The notes below the pieces were generated by a model that saw only the letters and a list, made by a program, of their open reading frames with translations, had not been told where the DNA came from and did no database searches. A program made the translations under genes and the position numbers. Of a DNA stretch of 42,558 bases, positions 32,406 through 41,620 are shown piece by piece (positions within the stretch are counted from its first letter, which is position 1; each line of letters opens with the position of its first letter). The stretch comes from an uncultured SAR116 cluster alpha proteobacterium (GTDB lineage: Bacteria; Pseudomonadota; Alphaproteobacteria; Puniceispirillales; Marisalimonadaceae), in NCBI GenBank assembly GCA_902630555.1, contig CACOVB010000006.1, positions 1 through 42,558 of the forward strand, written 5' to 3'.

Positions 32406-33092
32406 ATGACAAATTTTAAAACTATTTTAATAACTGGTTCGAATAGAGGTATAGGCCTAGAATTAGTTAAAGAGAGTTTGGCTAAAAATTTTTCTGTATT
32501 AGGAACATTTAGAAACAAAAATAATGCTCAAGAACTTTTAAAATTAAAATCTAATAATCTCAAACTTTTTGAAATGGATGTTGTTAAAGAAAACTCTATT
32601 TTTAATGTGTCAAATAATATTGATGATACAATCGATTATTTGATATGCAATGCTGGCATAAATAATGGCTATGGCGGTATTTTTGATCAAGATCATAGTT
32701 ATGAGAAAATGTTAGAAGTATTGAACGTAAATGTATTAGGTTGTATTTTGACAATTAAGCATTTTACTAGAAATTTAAGAAAAAATGCAAAGATAATATT
32801 GATTTCATCAATTATGAGTGTTCAAAAACATAGTGGCTCTAATGCTCTTATTTATAGAGCATCTAAAGCGGCAGTTAACAATATAATGGTTTCGATTTCA
32901 CAAGAGTTTAAATCTAAATACATAACTGTGTCATCTTTTCATCCAGGTTGGGTTAGAACAGATATGGGAGGTCCAAATGCAACACTTTCAGCTAAAGAGA
33001 GTGCATCGTCATTGTTAAAAAGCTTTGAAAATTTAACATTTGAAGATACTGGAAAATTCTTTAATTATGATGGAAACGAAATGAATTTTTAA
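32406..33092 (+). CDS. Short-chain dehydrogenase/reductase
   Basis: A 228-aa classical SDR with the nucleotide motif TGSNRGIGLEL, the NNAG-type CNAGIN segment, catalytic Ser in ISSIMS and the Y-x3-K of YRASKAAVN. The C-terminal FHPGWVRTDMGG is usual for CsgA/sniffer-type SDRs. NAD(P)-dependent; substrate unknown. It leads a plus-strand run with DUF1330, an epoxide-hydrolase-like enzyme and a metallophosphoesterase. Confidence 0.92.
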   Translation: MTNFKTILITGSNRGIGLELVKESLAKNFSVLGTFRNKNNAQELLKLKSNNLKLFEMDVVKENSIFNVSNNIDDTIDYLICNAGINNGYGGIFDQDHSYEKMLEVLNVNVLGCILTIKHFTRNLRKNAKIILISSIMSVQKHSGSNALIYRASKAAVNNIMVSISQEFKSKYITVSSFHPGWVRTDMGGPNATLSAKESASSLLKSFENLTFEDTGKFFNYDGNEMNF

Positions 33093-33104
33093 GAAGGAGA
33101 TAAT

Positions 33105-33395
33105 ATGCCAAAAGGTTATTTTTTAAGTGCACATAGAAGTCCAGCAGATCCTGAGAAAAGAGCTGCATATTTAGAATTAGCTGGTCCAGCAATTTTAAAA
33201 GCTGGAGGTAAAGTTTTAGCTAGCACGAGTGATATTGTCATTCACGAAAAAGGAATTTCTCAACAAACGGTTTTAGTTGAGTTTGAAACATTCGAAAAAG
33301 CAGTTGCAGCATACGAAAGTGAAGATTATCAGAAAGCATTAAAAGCATTAGATAATGGAGCAGATAGAGAAATTAGAATTTTTGCTGGTGTTTAA
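33105..33395 (+). CDS. DUF1330 family protein
   Basis: A 96-aa protein with the DUF1330 pattern: KGYFLSAHRSPADPEKRAAYLELAGPAI, GGKVLA, VLVEFETFEKAVAAYESEDYQKAL. The fold is a dimeric ferredoxin-like alpha-beta barrel with no established activity. AAGGAGATAAT just upstream of its ATG is one of the stronger ribosome sites in the window, so it may be well expressed. It sits 12 nt after the SDR and 4 nt before the hydrolase gene. Confidence 0.88.
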   Translation: MPKGYFLSAHRSPADPEKRAAYLELAGPAILKAGGKVLASTSDIVIHEKGISQQTVLVEFETFEKAVAAYESEDYQKALKALDNGADREIRIFAGV

Positions 33396-33399
33396 ATAA

Positions 33400-34245
33400 A
33401 TGGAAGTGAAATATAGTTTTTTTGAATATAATCAAAATAAGCTGTATTATGGTATCGTTGGAGATGGTTTTCCAGTTTTATTGTTACATGGTTGGCCGCA
33501 AACTTCTTACATGTGGAGACATCTTTATCCATATTTAGTAAAAAATGGATTTAATGTAATTATGCCAGATTTACCTGGGTTTGGAAAATCCTCTGCTCCT
33601 AGATCTTTCGATAAAAAAACCATAGCTTCCTATATTCAAGTCTTTGTACACGATTTTCTTGGATTAGATAAAATTTTTATAATTGGTCATGACTGGGGAG
33701 GGCCAATTTCTTTTTCTTATGCGCAAACACGTCAAAATAAGGTTAAAAAAATTGTACTAATTGATGTTCCAATACCAGGAGATGGAAGTGCTGATTTTTC
33801 CGAAAATAGATGGCATCATCAATTTCATAAAATTATCGACTTACCTGAAGAACTTACATTAGACAGAGAAGAGATTTATTTAAATTATTTTTATAATAAT
33901 TGGAGTGGAAAAAATTTTGTTATGGATAGAGATGCCCAAAAAAAATATTTAGATGCATACGCAAACAGAAATTCTATGAAATCAGGATTTGAATATTATA
34001 GAGCTTTACCACAGGATATTAAAGATAATCTTAAGTTTTTAAAAAAAGGGAAATTAAACATACCTTTTCTTGGAATTGCAGGAAGAGAAGGTTATGGAAG
34101 GGGCATTAAAATCATTTTAAACTCATTGAAAAGAGTAACAAATAATTACGAAGGTTATGAAATCTCTAATTGTGGACATTGGGTTGCTGAAGAAGAACCG
34201 GAGTTAGTATCAAAATATATTATAAAGTTCTTTAATAAAAAATAA
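33400..34245 (+). CDS. Alpha/beta hydrolase, epoxide hydrolase/dehalogenase type
   Basis: A 281-aa alpha/beta-fold hydrolase with the oxyanion motif HGWPQ (30-34), nucleophile Asp98 in GHDWGG and catalytic His260 in SNCGHWVAEE. An Asp nucleophile with HGWP is typical of epoxide hydrolases and fluoroacetate dehalogenases, which form an alkyl-enzyme ester that water then releases. The acid residue is likely in the cap-adjacent segment. Epoxide versus halide substrate cannot be decided. Co-transcribed with the SDR and DUF1330 genes. Confidence 0.88.
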   Translation: MEVKYSFFEYNQNKLYYGIVGDGFPVLLLHGWPQTSYMWRHLYPYLVKNGFNVIMPDLPGFGKSSAPRSFDKKTIASYIQVFVHDFLGLDKIFIIGHDWGGPISFSYAQTRQNKVKKIVLIDVPIPGDGSADFSENRWHHQFHKIIDLPEELTLDREEIYLNYFYNNWSGKNFVMDRDAQKKYLDAYANRNSMKSGFEYYRALPQDIKDNLKFLKKGKLNIPFLGIAGREGYGRGIKIILNSLKRVTNNYEGYEISNCGHWVAEEEPELVSKYIIKFFNKK

Positions 34246-34252
34246 AAAATTC

Positions 34253-35299
34253 ATGACCTCTCTTTTTTACAAAATACTCTACTACGGTCTGTTATTTATT
34301 GTTACTTATTTACTATTCGTATATCCGTCAGAAGTTATAGAATTGTTAATATTAAATGGAGAAATTTTTAATTTAAAATCACTATTAACTACCCTGTTTA
34401 TAAATTTACTAATCTTAATATACTTTAGAACATTTAACACAAACAAGCTTTTGAAATTATTTGTCAATGAAGGAATAGGTATTGGATTTGTAAGTTTTTG
34501 GATAACAAGCTTATCGCTTATTTTTTCATTTTTAATAACACAATATCAAACCGAAAGTGGATATGCCTCTATTTTTTTAATTATTTTAATTACTATTCAC
34601 GCATATTCAAATGGCGCAAAAATCAATTTAAAATTTTTAACTTTTAATTCTAACTTAGTTAAAAATAAATCCAAAATTATCTTTATGAGTGATTTGCATC
34701 TTGGGACTAATTCAACAAAACATTTAAAAAAAATTTTAGATAAAATTAGTAAAATTGACTTTGATTTTATTTTGATTGGGGGTGATTTGATTGATTCAAG
34801 TCAATTTAAATTATCTGATTTAGAAATTTTTAAAAAAATCAAAAAACCAATTTTATTTTGTACTGGAAATCATGATTACTATATCAAAGGATCTAAAGAT
34901 AAATTAAATCAATTATCTAAATATAATATTACTTATTTAAATAATCGTTCTAAATTAATAAAAAATTTTAATATTATTGGTATCAATGATAATCAATCAA
35001 TCGAAGAACAGAAAAATGTTGCACTTAGATATTTTAATAAAAATAGATTTAATATTTATTTAACTCATAAACCTTCACTCTTTAATATACTAAATTTATC
35101 TGGATTAGTTTTGTCTGGACATACACATAATGGTCAAATATTTCCATTTAATTTAATTGTGAAAATAAAATTTCCTCATGTTTATGGATTTTTCAAAAAA
35201 GGGAATACAGATCTATACGTTTCTTCAGGATCAGGTTGTTGGGGACCAAGAATGAGATTAGGTTCTAATAATGAAATCATTATATTAGAATTTATTTAA
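34253..35299 (+). CDS. Membrane-anchored metallophosphoesterase (YkuE/YaeI-like)
   Basis: A 348-aa protein with about four N-terminal membrane spans (residues 5-125) and a calcineurin-like phosphoesterase domain: MSDLHLG, GGDLID, GNHDYY, LTHKP and SGHTHNGQ, all five metal-site motifs intact. Relatives cut UDP-diacylglucosamine or other envelope phosphoesters, or have unknown substrates. It ends the plus-strand run 7 nt after the hydrolase gene, and overlaps the next minus-strand gene tail to tail by 8 nt. Confidence 0.9.
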   Translation: MTSLFYKILYYGLLFIVTYLLFVYPSEVIELLILNGEIFNLKSLLTTLFINLLILIYFRTFNTNKLLKLFVNEGIGIGFVSFWITSLSLIFSFLITQYQTESGYASIFLIILITIHAYSNGAKINLKFLTFNSNLVKNKSKIIFMSDLHLGTNSTKHLKKILDKISKIDFDFILIGGDLIDSSQFKLSDLEIFKKIKKPILFCTGNHDYYIKGSKDKLNQLSKYNITYLNNRSKLIKNFNIIGINDNQSIEEQKNVALRYFNKNRFNIYLTHKPSLFNILNLSGLVLSGHTHNGQIFPFNLIVKIKFPHVYGFFKKGNTDLYVSSGSGCWGPRMRLGSNNEIIILEFI

Positions 35300-36260
35300 A
35301 GTATTTATTAATCAAAGTTTTTGAACATTCTATTCCTGACAAAAATGCATCTTCAACTCTCTGTCCATTTGCACAATAATCTCCATTTAACATAGGTGGA
35401 CACCAATCACCAGCAATACCAAGAGGCATTATTTTTGAAATTTTACTATGCTCTAATGGGAAGTAATTCTTAACTTTTGCGTATCTCCATCTATGAATAT
35501 TTTTATAAATTATATCACTATTTTTAACTTTATAAATTTTGGTAAATTCTCTTATTATTTTATCTAAAACAAATTCTTTATTTTTTTCTAAATGATCAAG
35601 TGAGAACTTTTCATTTGCATGTATAGTTATACAATTATCACTTAATGAATTTTTAATTTTATTATTTTCAGAAATAATCCAACTGAAAATGCTGTTTTCT
35701 TCAATTTCAAATTTTTTTATGTTCATATCTTTTATAGATATCATGACACACCAACAAGGAAAATATGTGACATTTTCTATTAATTTATAAATTTGGATAT
35801 CCAAGTTTTTTATTAATCCAGCAGTTTGAGATGCAGGAGCTGTAATTATTAACCCATCTGCGGTAAAATTTTTATTATTAGTAATAATAGTAAAAGTGTT
35901 ATTGTACTCAATATTTTCAACAAGAGTTTCTTGATATATTTCTAAATTTTTTGAAAACCAATATGAAAATTCTCTCATATCTGGATTTCCAATAAATCTG
36001 TCTTTTTTTGAGAGTGTATTCCAATTTATTAATACATTATCCTCAACTCCAAGCTGGCATATTTTTTTAAATTCTTTCGATTTAGCTGTAAAAAATTGAG
36101 CGCCATGATTAAATATAAATTCTTTATTTTTTCTTGTGCTAATTCTTCCTCCAGGATATTTTCCTTTATCTAGAACAGTTATTTTAAAATTTTTAGAATG
36201 AAAATGCTTTGCTGCAGCTAAACCTGCAATACCACTTCCTATTACAACTATTCTTTTCAT
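35292..36260 (-). CDS. Renalase-like FAD-dependent oxidoreductase
   Basis: A 322-aa flavoprotein with the FAD-binding GSGIAGLAAAKHF motif, the second nucleotide contact GKYPGGRISTRK and the FNHGAQFFTAKS segment typical of bacterial renalase-type proteins, closing with AGDWCPPMLNGDYCANGQRVEDAFLSG. Such enzymes oxidise isomeric forms of NAD(P)H or amines. It follows tauE-like by 4 nt. Substrate is inferred from family only. Confidence 0.85.
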   Translation of the reverse strand: MKRIVVIGSGIAGLAAAKHFHSKNFKITVLDKGKYPGGRISTRKNKEFIFNHGAQFFTAKSKEFKKICQLGVEDNVLINWNTLSKKDRFIGNPDMREFSYWFSKNLEIYQETLVENIEYNNTFTIITNNKNFTADGLIITAPASQTAGLIKNLDIQIYKLIENVTYFPCWCVMISIKDMNIKKFEIEENSIFSWIISENNKIKNSLSDNCITIHANEKFSLDHLEKNKEFVLDKIIREFTKIYKVKNSDIIYKNIHRWRYAKVKNYFPLEHSKISKIMPLGIAGDWCPPMLNGDYCANGQRVEDAFLSGIECSKTLINKYFK

Positions 36261-36264
36261 AATT

Positions 36265-36999
36265 TTAAAATAAAAGTCTCAGCGCAAGTAAAAATAAAAT
36301 AGAATCAAAAATAACCTTAAAAGTTTTCTCGTCAATTTTGAATAATAAAATTTGCCCTACCATGCTACCTAATATTGTACTAGGTATCATTAGTAAAATT
36401 AAAGTTAAATATTCATAAAATTCAAATCCTATAAACATAAATCCAAAAATTTTAATTAGGTTTCCTGTGAAACCAAAAAAACCTAAAGTACCAACTATTT
36501 CTTCTTTTTTAGTTAAATTATTTCTAATTATTATAGCCAATATTGGTGCTATGACACCAACTAACATATTCATAATTCCTGTAAAAAAACCTAAGATATA
36601 ATAAAAATTTTTAGGAATTCTAACTTTTTTATTTTTCTTCATATTTTGAAATACTATTGTTGAAATAATGAATGCACCAATTAAAAACTTAATTTTTTGT
36701 GAATCTAAATTTTGAAAAATAGTTAATCCTAAATAAACTCCAAATGGTAAAAACATACAAAAAGGAATTATTAATTTCCAAACCAAATACTTTCTAAATA
36801 AAAATACTCTTGCTATATTTGAGGTTAACTGGACAGTACCATGAATTGGTATTGCCACTAATGGATTTATAAACTGAAGCATGTAAGCTAATAAAATTGT
36901 ACCACCACCAGCGCCAGCAAGAGATGTGATCATAGCAGTAAAAAAACTTATAACTATTATAGAGATAGTAATTAAATAATTATCAAGTATAACGTCCAT
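36265..36999 (-). CDS. TauE/SafE family anion exporter
   Basis: A 244-aa membrane protein with seven to eight spans and the duplicated TauE/SafE motif: AMITSLAGAGGGTILLAYMLQF near the N terminus, and GIMNMLVGVIAPILAI in the second half. Members export sulfite, sulfoacetate or other anions. It is the first gene of a two-gene unit with the renalase-like gene (4-nt gap). A link to a TauD enzyme in the other cluster is conceivable but the two are 26 kb apart. Confidence 0.9.
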   Translation of the reverse strand: MDVILDNYLITISIIVISFFTAMITSLAGAGGGTILLAYMLQFINPLVAIPIHGTVQLTSNIARVFLFRKYLVWKLIIPFCMFLPFGVYLGLTIFQNLDSQKIKFLIGAFIISTIVFQNMKKNKKVRIPKNFYYILGFFTGIMNMLVGVIAPILAIIIRNNLTKKEEIVGTLGFFGFTGNLIKIFGFMFIGFEFYEYLTLILLMIPSTILGSMVGQILLFKIDEKTFKVIFDSILFLLALRLLF

Positions 37000-37060
37000 A
37001 AACTATTTTTAAATTTCTTTAAATTTTAAAAAATGAATTTGAAATCATATTTAAAAATTT

Positions 37061-38101
37061 CTAATATTTTAATTCTACCAATTTTTTTGTTTTTGAGGAA
37101 AGTTTAATAGCTTCAATAACCTCAATAGTGTCTTTAGCAATTGAGGCAGTAATTATTGGTTTTTCTTTTTTTTTAATCACATTACAAAAATGTTCAATTT
37201 GATTTACTAAAGGATCAGAAAATTTATAAGGATAATTTGTACTAGAAATTGGAGTGACCCAATGCCCATTTTTGGAATGTTGCCATAATTTCAAGTTTGG
37301 CAAAGACATGGAAGCTTTTGTTCCACCAATTAAATAACTTGATTCTTCTGTTGATGGATAAATCTCATTTTCTCTAGCTGTTAATTCCCAACTCCATGGT
37401 GAAACAACACTGTCAGATGAAAGAAAAGTAGCTATGATCCCACTTTTAAATTCTAAAACAGCTCCAGATACATCTTCATTTTTAAACCCTCTTAGTGAGT
37501 TTTGTGAAATTGAAAAAACCTTTATTATTCGTCCAAATAAAAAATTCATTAAGTCTAAATCATGAATTAGATTTACCAGAACAGGTCCAGCTCCATCCTT
37601 TTTTTTCCAAACAGCTTGTTTAAAGTAATTGTCAGGTTTATACATTTGGCAATTTATATTTATAGTCCTAACTTTTCCAAGCATATTGTTATCTATTAAC
37701 TCTTTAGCTTTTTGCATTAATGGATTATGCCTTCTATGATGTCCAACTAAAATCTCAACTTTCATCTTTTTTGCTACAGATATTAATTTCTCAGTGTCTT
37801 TGGAGTTTGTTGTGATTGGTTTTTCTATCAAAACTGTACATTTATGTTTAATAACTTCAAGACTATCCCTAAAATGTGATGCATTTGGAGTAGCAACAAT
37901 AACACCATCAATTTTTTCAAATTTAAACATATCTCTAATTGAGGTATAAAAATTTGAATTAATTTTTTTTATGAATGAATTTTCTTTTAAATCAACTACT
38001 GCTGATAATACCGCACCTTTAGTTTTTTTTATCGCATCAATATGTTTCAGCCCCATGTCTCCAACGCCAATAACAGCTAATTTAATTTTTTTATAATTCA
38101 T
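37061..38101 (-). CDS. Gfo/Idh/MocA family oxidoreductase
   Basis: A 346-aa dehydrogenase with the NAD(P)-binding GVGDMGLKH motif near residue 12, GVIVATPNASH, the EKPI motif (lysine used in catalysis) and a D-x-x-x-D/H-type LIHDLDLMNFLFG. It probably oxidises a sugar or inositol-like polyol. It stands alone after the longest gap of the window. No sugar transporter is adjacent, so substrate is open. Confidence 0.9.
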   Translation of the reverse strand: MNYKKIKLAVIGVGDMGLKHIDAIKKTKGAVLSAVVDLKENSFIKKINSNFYTSIRDMFKFEKIDGVIVATPNASHFRDSLEVIKHKCTVLIEKPITTNSKDTEKLISVAKKMKVEILVGHHRRHNPLMQKAKELIDNNMLGKVRTININCQMYKPDNYFKQAVWKKKDGAGPVLVNLIHDLDLMNFLFGRIIKVFSISQNSLRGFKNEDVSGAVLEFKSGIIATFLSSDSVVSPWSWELTARENEIYPSTEESSYLIGGTKASMSLPNLKLWQHSKNGHWVTPISSTNYPYKFSDPLVNQIEHFCNVIKKKEKPIITASIAKDTIEVIEAIKLSSKTKKLVELKY

Positions 38102-38520
38102 AAGTTTATGTAATAATTATTTCATATTTCATCAAATTTATAATTTTGAATGTATAGTTGTTTATAAAATAAACAGATCTACAAAATCAATCCGTTTTCT
38201 AATATAAGATTCATAAAATTTTAGGTGTTATACTTTTTTTGAAATTTCTAATTTCTATTTTTTGTCACTAATATAATTATTAAGCCAAACGAAACAAAAG
38301 CTAATTAAAGTTTCTCTAAAAGATTTCACTCAAAATTTGATCATTTTTGTAATGCTTTAATTGATAATATAGGAATTTTTTCAATAAGAAAAAAAATTTA
38401 TAAATCACAAACTAGCCATATTCATTTCTAAATTTTGTCATAATTACGGATTATTAAAAATATATTCATAAATCCTCCCAAAATTAGCATTAGTTTTTTA
38501 AAAACTAATGCTTATGAATT
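38102..38520. other. 419-nt intergenic region, longest gap in the window
   Basis: Very AT-rich. It holds a 27-nt palindrome (38486-38512) just past the DmdA-like stop, and on the minus strand a strong GGGAGG site 4 nt before an ATG (38469) that opens only a 13-codon frame (MNIFLIIRNYDKI, ending at 38428). The remaining sequence, which must include the promoter of the Gfo/Idh/MocA gene, shows no gene of family size. A leader peptide, small RNA or gene remnant are possible. Confidence 0.5.
38486..38512. terminator. Palindromic hairpin downstream of the DmdA-like gene
   Basis: AGCATTAGTTTTT and its exact complement AAAAACTAATGCT form 13-bp arms around a single T, 9 nt after the minus-strand stop at 38521. 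The A/T-rich inner part means the transcript carries U and A tracts in the hairpin itself, so it may act as a terminator or 3' end stabiliser despite low GC content. Confidence 0.5.
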
Positions 38521-39624
38521 TTAATTAAAATCATTTATCGTAGTTTCAATAAAACCATATTCAGTTTTTACATAATAATTTTTATTATTCTCCTTCAATA
38601 TATCATTTTCGTAAGCTATTATAAATCCCATGTTTTTTTTGTATTTTGGAGAAAAAATAATCGAGGTAATATCACCAATCTCTTTTTTTTCATGATAACA
38701 TTTAAGCTTACTTTTAATTTTTAAATCACTATCCCCAAAAAAAACACGATATATATTTCTTTTTTGTTTATTTTTTACATAATTAGTTAAAGCTACTTTA
38801 CCTATGAAATCATAAGACATGTCTATTGAACAATATTTTCCTAAAGAACAGTCATATGGAGTATCTTTTGAAGTCATATCATTTCCATAACTTAATAAAG
38901 AGTTTTCAACTCTTTCAATCATATTTGGGCATCCAACTTTTATATTAAATGTTTCACCTTCCTTCATTAAAAAATCCCAAAATTCACAAGCAATTTTTGC
39001 ATCATCAAAAAGAAATTCAAATCCTCCTTGCTTACTATATCCCGTTTTAGAAACTAGAACTCGAGTATTCTTAAAATCAAAAAAATCAAAGCTGAAAAAA
39101 GGTAAAGAAAGGAATTTCTTATCAATTAACTCTTCAGTCAATTTAATAGCCTTGGGACCTTGTAACGCTAATGTATAAATGTTTTTGTTTTTTACTTTAA
39201 CATTGAAATTCAAATTAACTAACAAACCACTAAACCACATGAACATGTCAGAGTCTGAAATTGACACCCAAACCGTTTCATCGTCGATGGAGTATATTAA
39301 AGTATCGTTTAGCAATCCTCCGTTAAAGTCAGTCATAGGTGTGTAGTAACATTTAAATTTATCAATTGTTTCAAAATTTCGACAAGATACATAACGAAGA
39401 AAATTTAATGCGTCAGGTCCTTTAATCTCTATAATTTTTTGACAAGATACATCCCACATTTGAACATGATTGATAAGATGATGATAATCTTCTTCATAAC
39501 TATTAAATATTGTAGGCAAAAGTGTCTTGTTATATATTGTATATGACGATACTCCAGCAAGAGCATTCCTTGATGTAAATGGTGTAGAGTCAATTCTATT
39601 GGATTGAGTTAATTTGTAATCCAT
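38521..39624 (-). CDS. dmdA: DmdA-like tetrahydrofolate-dependent demethylase (GcvT fold)
   Basis: A 367-aa GcvT-family protein whose segments match Pelagibacter DMSP demethylase as I remember it: VSSYTIYNKTLLPT, EEDYHHLINHVQMWDVS, VSISDSDMFMW, SKTGYSKQGGFEF and GCPNMIERVENSLLSYGND. DmdA moves a methyl group from dimethylsulfoniopropionate to tetrahydrofolate in the cytoplasm, giving methylmercaptopropionate and 5-methyl-THF. The head-to-head metF gene, which can reoxidise methyl-THF, supports a demethylase role. DmdA paralogues with other substrates exist, so the family call is firmer than DMSP specificity. dmdB, dmdC and dmdD are not in the window. Confidence 0.72.
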   Translation of the reverse strand: MDYKLTQSNRIDSTPFTSRNALAGVSSYTIYNKTLLPTIFNSYEEDYHHLINHVQMWDVSCQKIIEIKGPDALNFLRYVSCRNFETIDKFKCYYTPMTDFNGGLLNDTLIYSIDDETVWVSISDSDMFMWFSGLLVNLNFNVKVKNKNIYTLALQGPKAIKLTEELIDKKFLSLPFFSFDFFDFKNTRVLVSKTGYSKQGGFEFLFDDAKIACEFWDFLMKEGETFNIKVGCPNMIERVENSLLSYGNDMTSKDTPYDCSLGKYCSIDMSYDFIGKVALTNYVKNKQKRNIYRVFFGDSDLKIKSKLKCYHEKKEIGDITSIIFSPKYKKNMGFIIAYENDILKENNKNYYVKTEYGFIETTINDFN

Positions 39625-39651
39625 ATACAGAAAATATAAAAGGAATAAGAT

Positions 39652-40548
39652 TTGATCAACAACAATTTCGAAAAAAAATTAAAAAGTAAAGAGTTTGTAT
39701 TTACAGCTGAGACATCACCTCCTGATTCAACAGTTAGATCTGAAATAACTGATAGAGTTCTTTGTCTTAAGGATCTAGCAGATGCAATAAATGTAACAGA
39801 TGGTGCAAGTGCAAAATCACACCTTTCTTCACTTGTGGTTTCATCTATAATTAAAGATATTGAAATTGAGCCAATTCTTCAATTGACAACACGAGATAGA
39901 AATAGAATAGCTATTCAATCTGATTTACTTGGAGCCTGGACATTAAATATACAAAATATTTTATGTATTTATGGAGATCAAGTGGAAACAGGTGATCAAC
40001 CAGAAACAAAAGAAGTTCGTGACCTAGATACTTTAGGAGTTATAAATACTGCAAATTATTTCAAAAAAGAAAAAAAATTTCCATCTGGCAGATCTATAAA
40101 ATCAGCACCTGAGTTTTTTATAGGTGGTGCAGATACTCCATTTGAAATAGATGACAAATTTGATTGTGCAAATTTAATTAAAAAAATTGAACAAGGAGTT
40201 AATTTTTTTCAAACTCAGTATGCTTTTGATGCTCAAATTCTAAAAAAATATATGGATAGATTGAAAAAATTTAATATTACTAAAAAGGCCTATTACCTTG
40301 TTGGTTTAGGGGTCATCAAGTCTGCTAAAAGTGCTAAATGGATGAATAAAAATCTTTTTGGTATTAACATTCCAGATTCAATAATTCAAAGATTAGAAGA
40401 TTCTACAAATGAAAGCAAAGAAGGAATTAAGATTTGTATAGAATTAATAGAAAAATATCAAGAAATTGAAGGTGTTCATGGAATTCATTTGATGGGTTAT
40501 CATCAAGAAGAACAAATTGCAGAAGTAATTTCACATTTTAAAAAATAG
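39652..40548 (+). CDS. metF: Methylenetetrahydrofolate reductase-like protein (MetF family)
   Basis: A 298-aa TIM-barrel flavoprotein of the MTHFR family: the N-terminal FVFTAETSPPDS (catalytic-Glu region), ADAINVTDGASAKSHLSS, ILCIYGDQVETGD and FFQTQYAFDAQILKKYM. It interconverts methylene- and methyl-THF with an FAD cofactor. The start is a TTG with AGGA 7 nt upstream; no ATG lies near. It is divergent from the DmdA-like gene, 27 nt apart, consistent with recycling of methyl-THF made by demethylation. An 8-nt gap leads to a SAM methyltransferase. Confidence 0.88.
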   Translation: MINNNFEKKLKSKEFVFTAETSPPDSTVRSEITDRVLCLKDLADAINVTDGASAKSHLSSLVVSSIIKDIEIEPILQLTTRDRNRIAIQSDLLGAWTLNIQNILCIYGDQVETGDQPETKEVRDLDTLGVINTANYFKKEKKFPSGRSIKSAPEFFIGGADTPFEIDDKFDCANLIKKIEQGVNFFQTQYAFDAQILKKYMDRLKKFNITKKAYYLVGLGVIKSAKSAKWMNKNLFGINIPDSIIQRLEDSTNESKEGIKICIELIEKYQEIEGVHGIHLMGYHQEEQIAEVISHFKK

Positions 40549-40556
40549 AGGTTTTT

Positions 40557-41606
40557 ATGACTGATTTACAAAAAATAAGAGAACTTCAAGGTAAAGTTAT
40601 GAAAGACATAGCTGCAGGAGCTCTTATACCAATAATGATGATCGGAGATGAGTTAAATCTATTTGAAAAATTATATAAACTTGGCCCAATATCCTCTAAA
40701 GAGTTTTCAAAAAAAATTGAAATGGATCATAGGTATATTAGAGAATGGTTATTAGCTATAAGTGCATCTAATTATATCAACTACAATTCGAAAGAACAAA
40801 AATTTTATATGACTGAAGAACAATTTTCAGTTCTAGCTGATGAGGAAAGTTCATCTTTGATGATTGGTGGTTTTGAAAATTTAGTAGGAGCTGTTCATAA
40901 TTATAAAATTATAAAAGAAAATTTTAAAAATGGACAAGGAACTGAATGGGGATTACTTCACCCATGTTGCTTATCTGGATCTGCTCGTTTTTTCAAACCA
41001 GCCTATTCTATTTTTTTAATTAAAAAATGGCTTCCAAGTATTGATAATGCAGTTGAAACTCTAAGTAATGGTGGAAGCTTCGCTGATGTAGGATGTGGTT
41101 ACGGACACTCAACTGAAATAATCGCAAAAGAATTTCCAAATGCAAAGGTCGTAGGTATAGACCCACACGAACCATCAATTCAAGAAGCAAAAACAAATTC
41201 TGCCTCTAAAGGACTAAATAATCTAACATATCAAGTTGCTTCAGGAGAAGATTATCAAGGTAAGTTTGATATCATTTCTTTTTTTGATTGTCTTCATGAT
41301 ATGGGTGACCCAGTTAGCGCAATAGAATATGCAAAATCAAAACTAAATACTAATGGAACTTTAATGCTTATAGAGCCCTATGCGGATGATGAAGTTTCAA
41401 ATAATTTCAATTTAGTAGGTCAGATGTATTATTCATTTTCAACTATTGCCTGTGTTCCTGCATCAAAATCGCAAAAAGTTGGTTTAGCATTAGGAGCTCA
41501 AGCAGGTGCAAAAAAACTTTCTAAAATTTTAAAAGAAGGTGGCTTTAACCATATAACAGTAACTTATAAAACAGCAACGAATATGGTTATTCAAGCAAAA
41601 GTTTAA
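40557..41606 (+). CDS. Class I SAM-dependent methyltransferase with N-terminal winged helix (Rv2258c-like)
   Basis: A 349-aa protein. Residues 1-90 form a winged-helix dimerisation domain (GDELNLFEKLYKLGPISSKEF, DHRYIREWLLA), and the catalytic Rossmann domain has FADVGCGYGHSTE (motif I), VVGIDPHEPS with the acidic ribose contact, and DIISFFDCLHDMGDP. It methylates an unknown acceptor using S-adenosylmethionine. It follows metF after 8 nt, so it is probably part of the same one-carbon operon. The architecture is like Mycobacterium Rv2258c; acceptor unknown. Confidence 0.88.
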   Translation: MTDLQKIRELQGKVMKDIAAGALIPIMMIGDELNLFEKLYKLGPISSKEFSKKIEMDHRYIREWLLAISASNYINYNSKEQKFYMTEEQFSVLADEESSSLMIGGFENLVGAVHNYKIIKENFKNGQGTEWGLLHPCCLSGSARFFKPAYSIFLIKKWLPSIDNAVETLSNGGSFADVGCGYGHSTEIIAKEFPNAKVVGIDPHEPSIQEAKTNSASKGLNNLTYQVASGEDYQGKFDIISFFDCLHDMGDPVSAIEYAKSKLNTNGTLMLIEPYADDEVSNNFNLVGQMYYSFSTIACVPASKSQKVGLALGAQAGAKKLSKILKEGGFNHITVTYKTATNMVIQAKV

Positions 41607-41620
41607 TAATATCATCACAC

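Noticed and set aside
40557-41606. Methyltransferase as a DMSP-synthesis enzyme (DsyB-like) next to the DmdA-like gene
   Set aside because: Sequence pattern fits the Rv2258c-like winged-helix methyltransferases; no DsyB-specific feature could be named.
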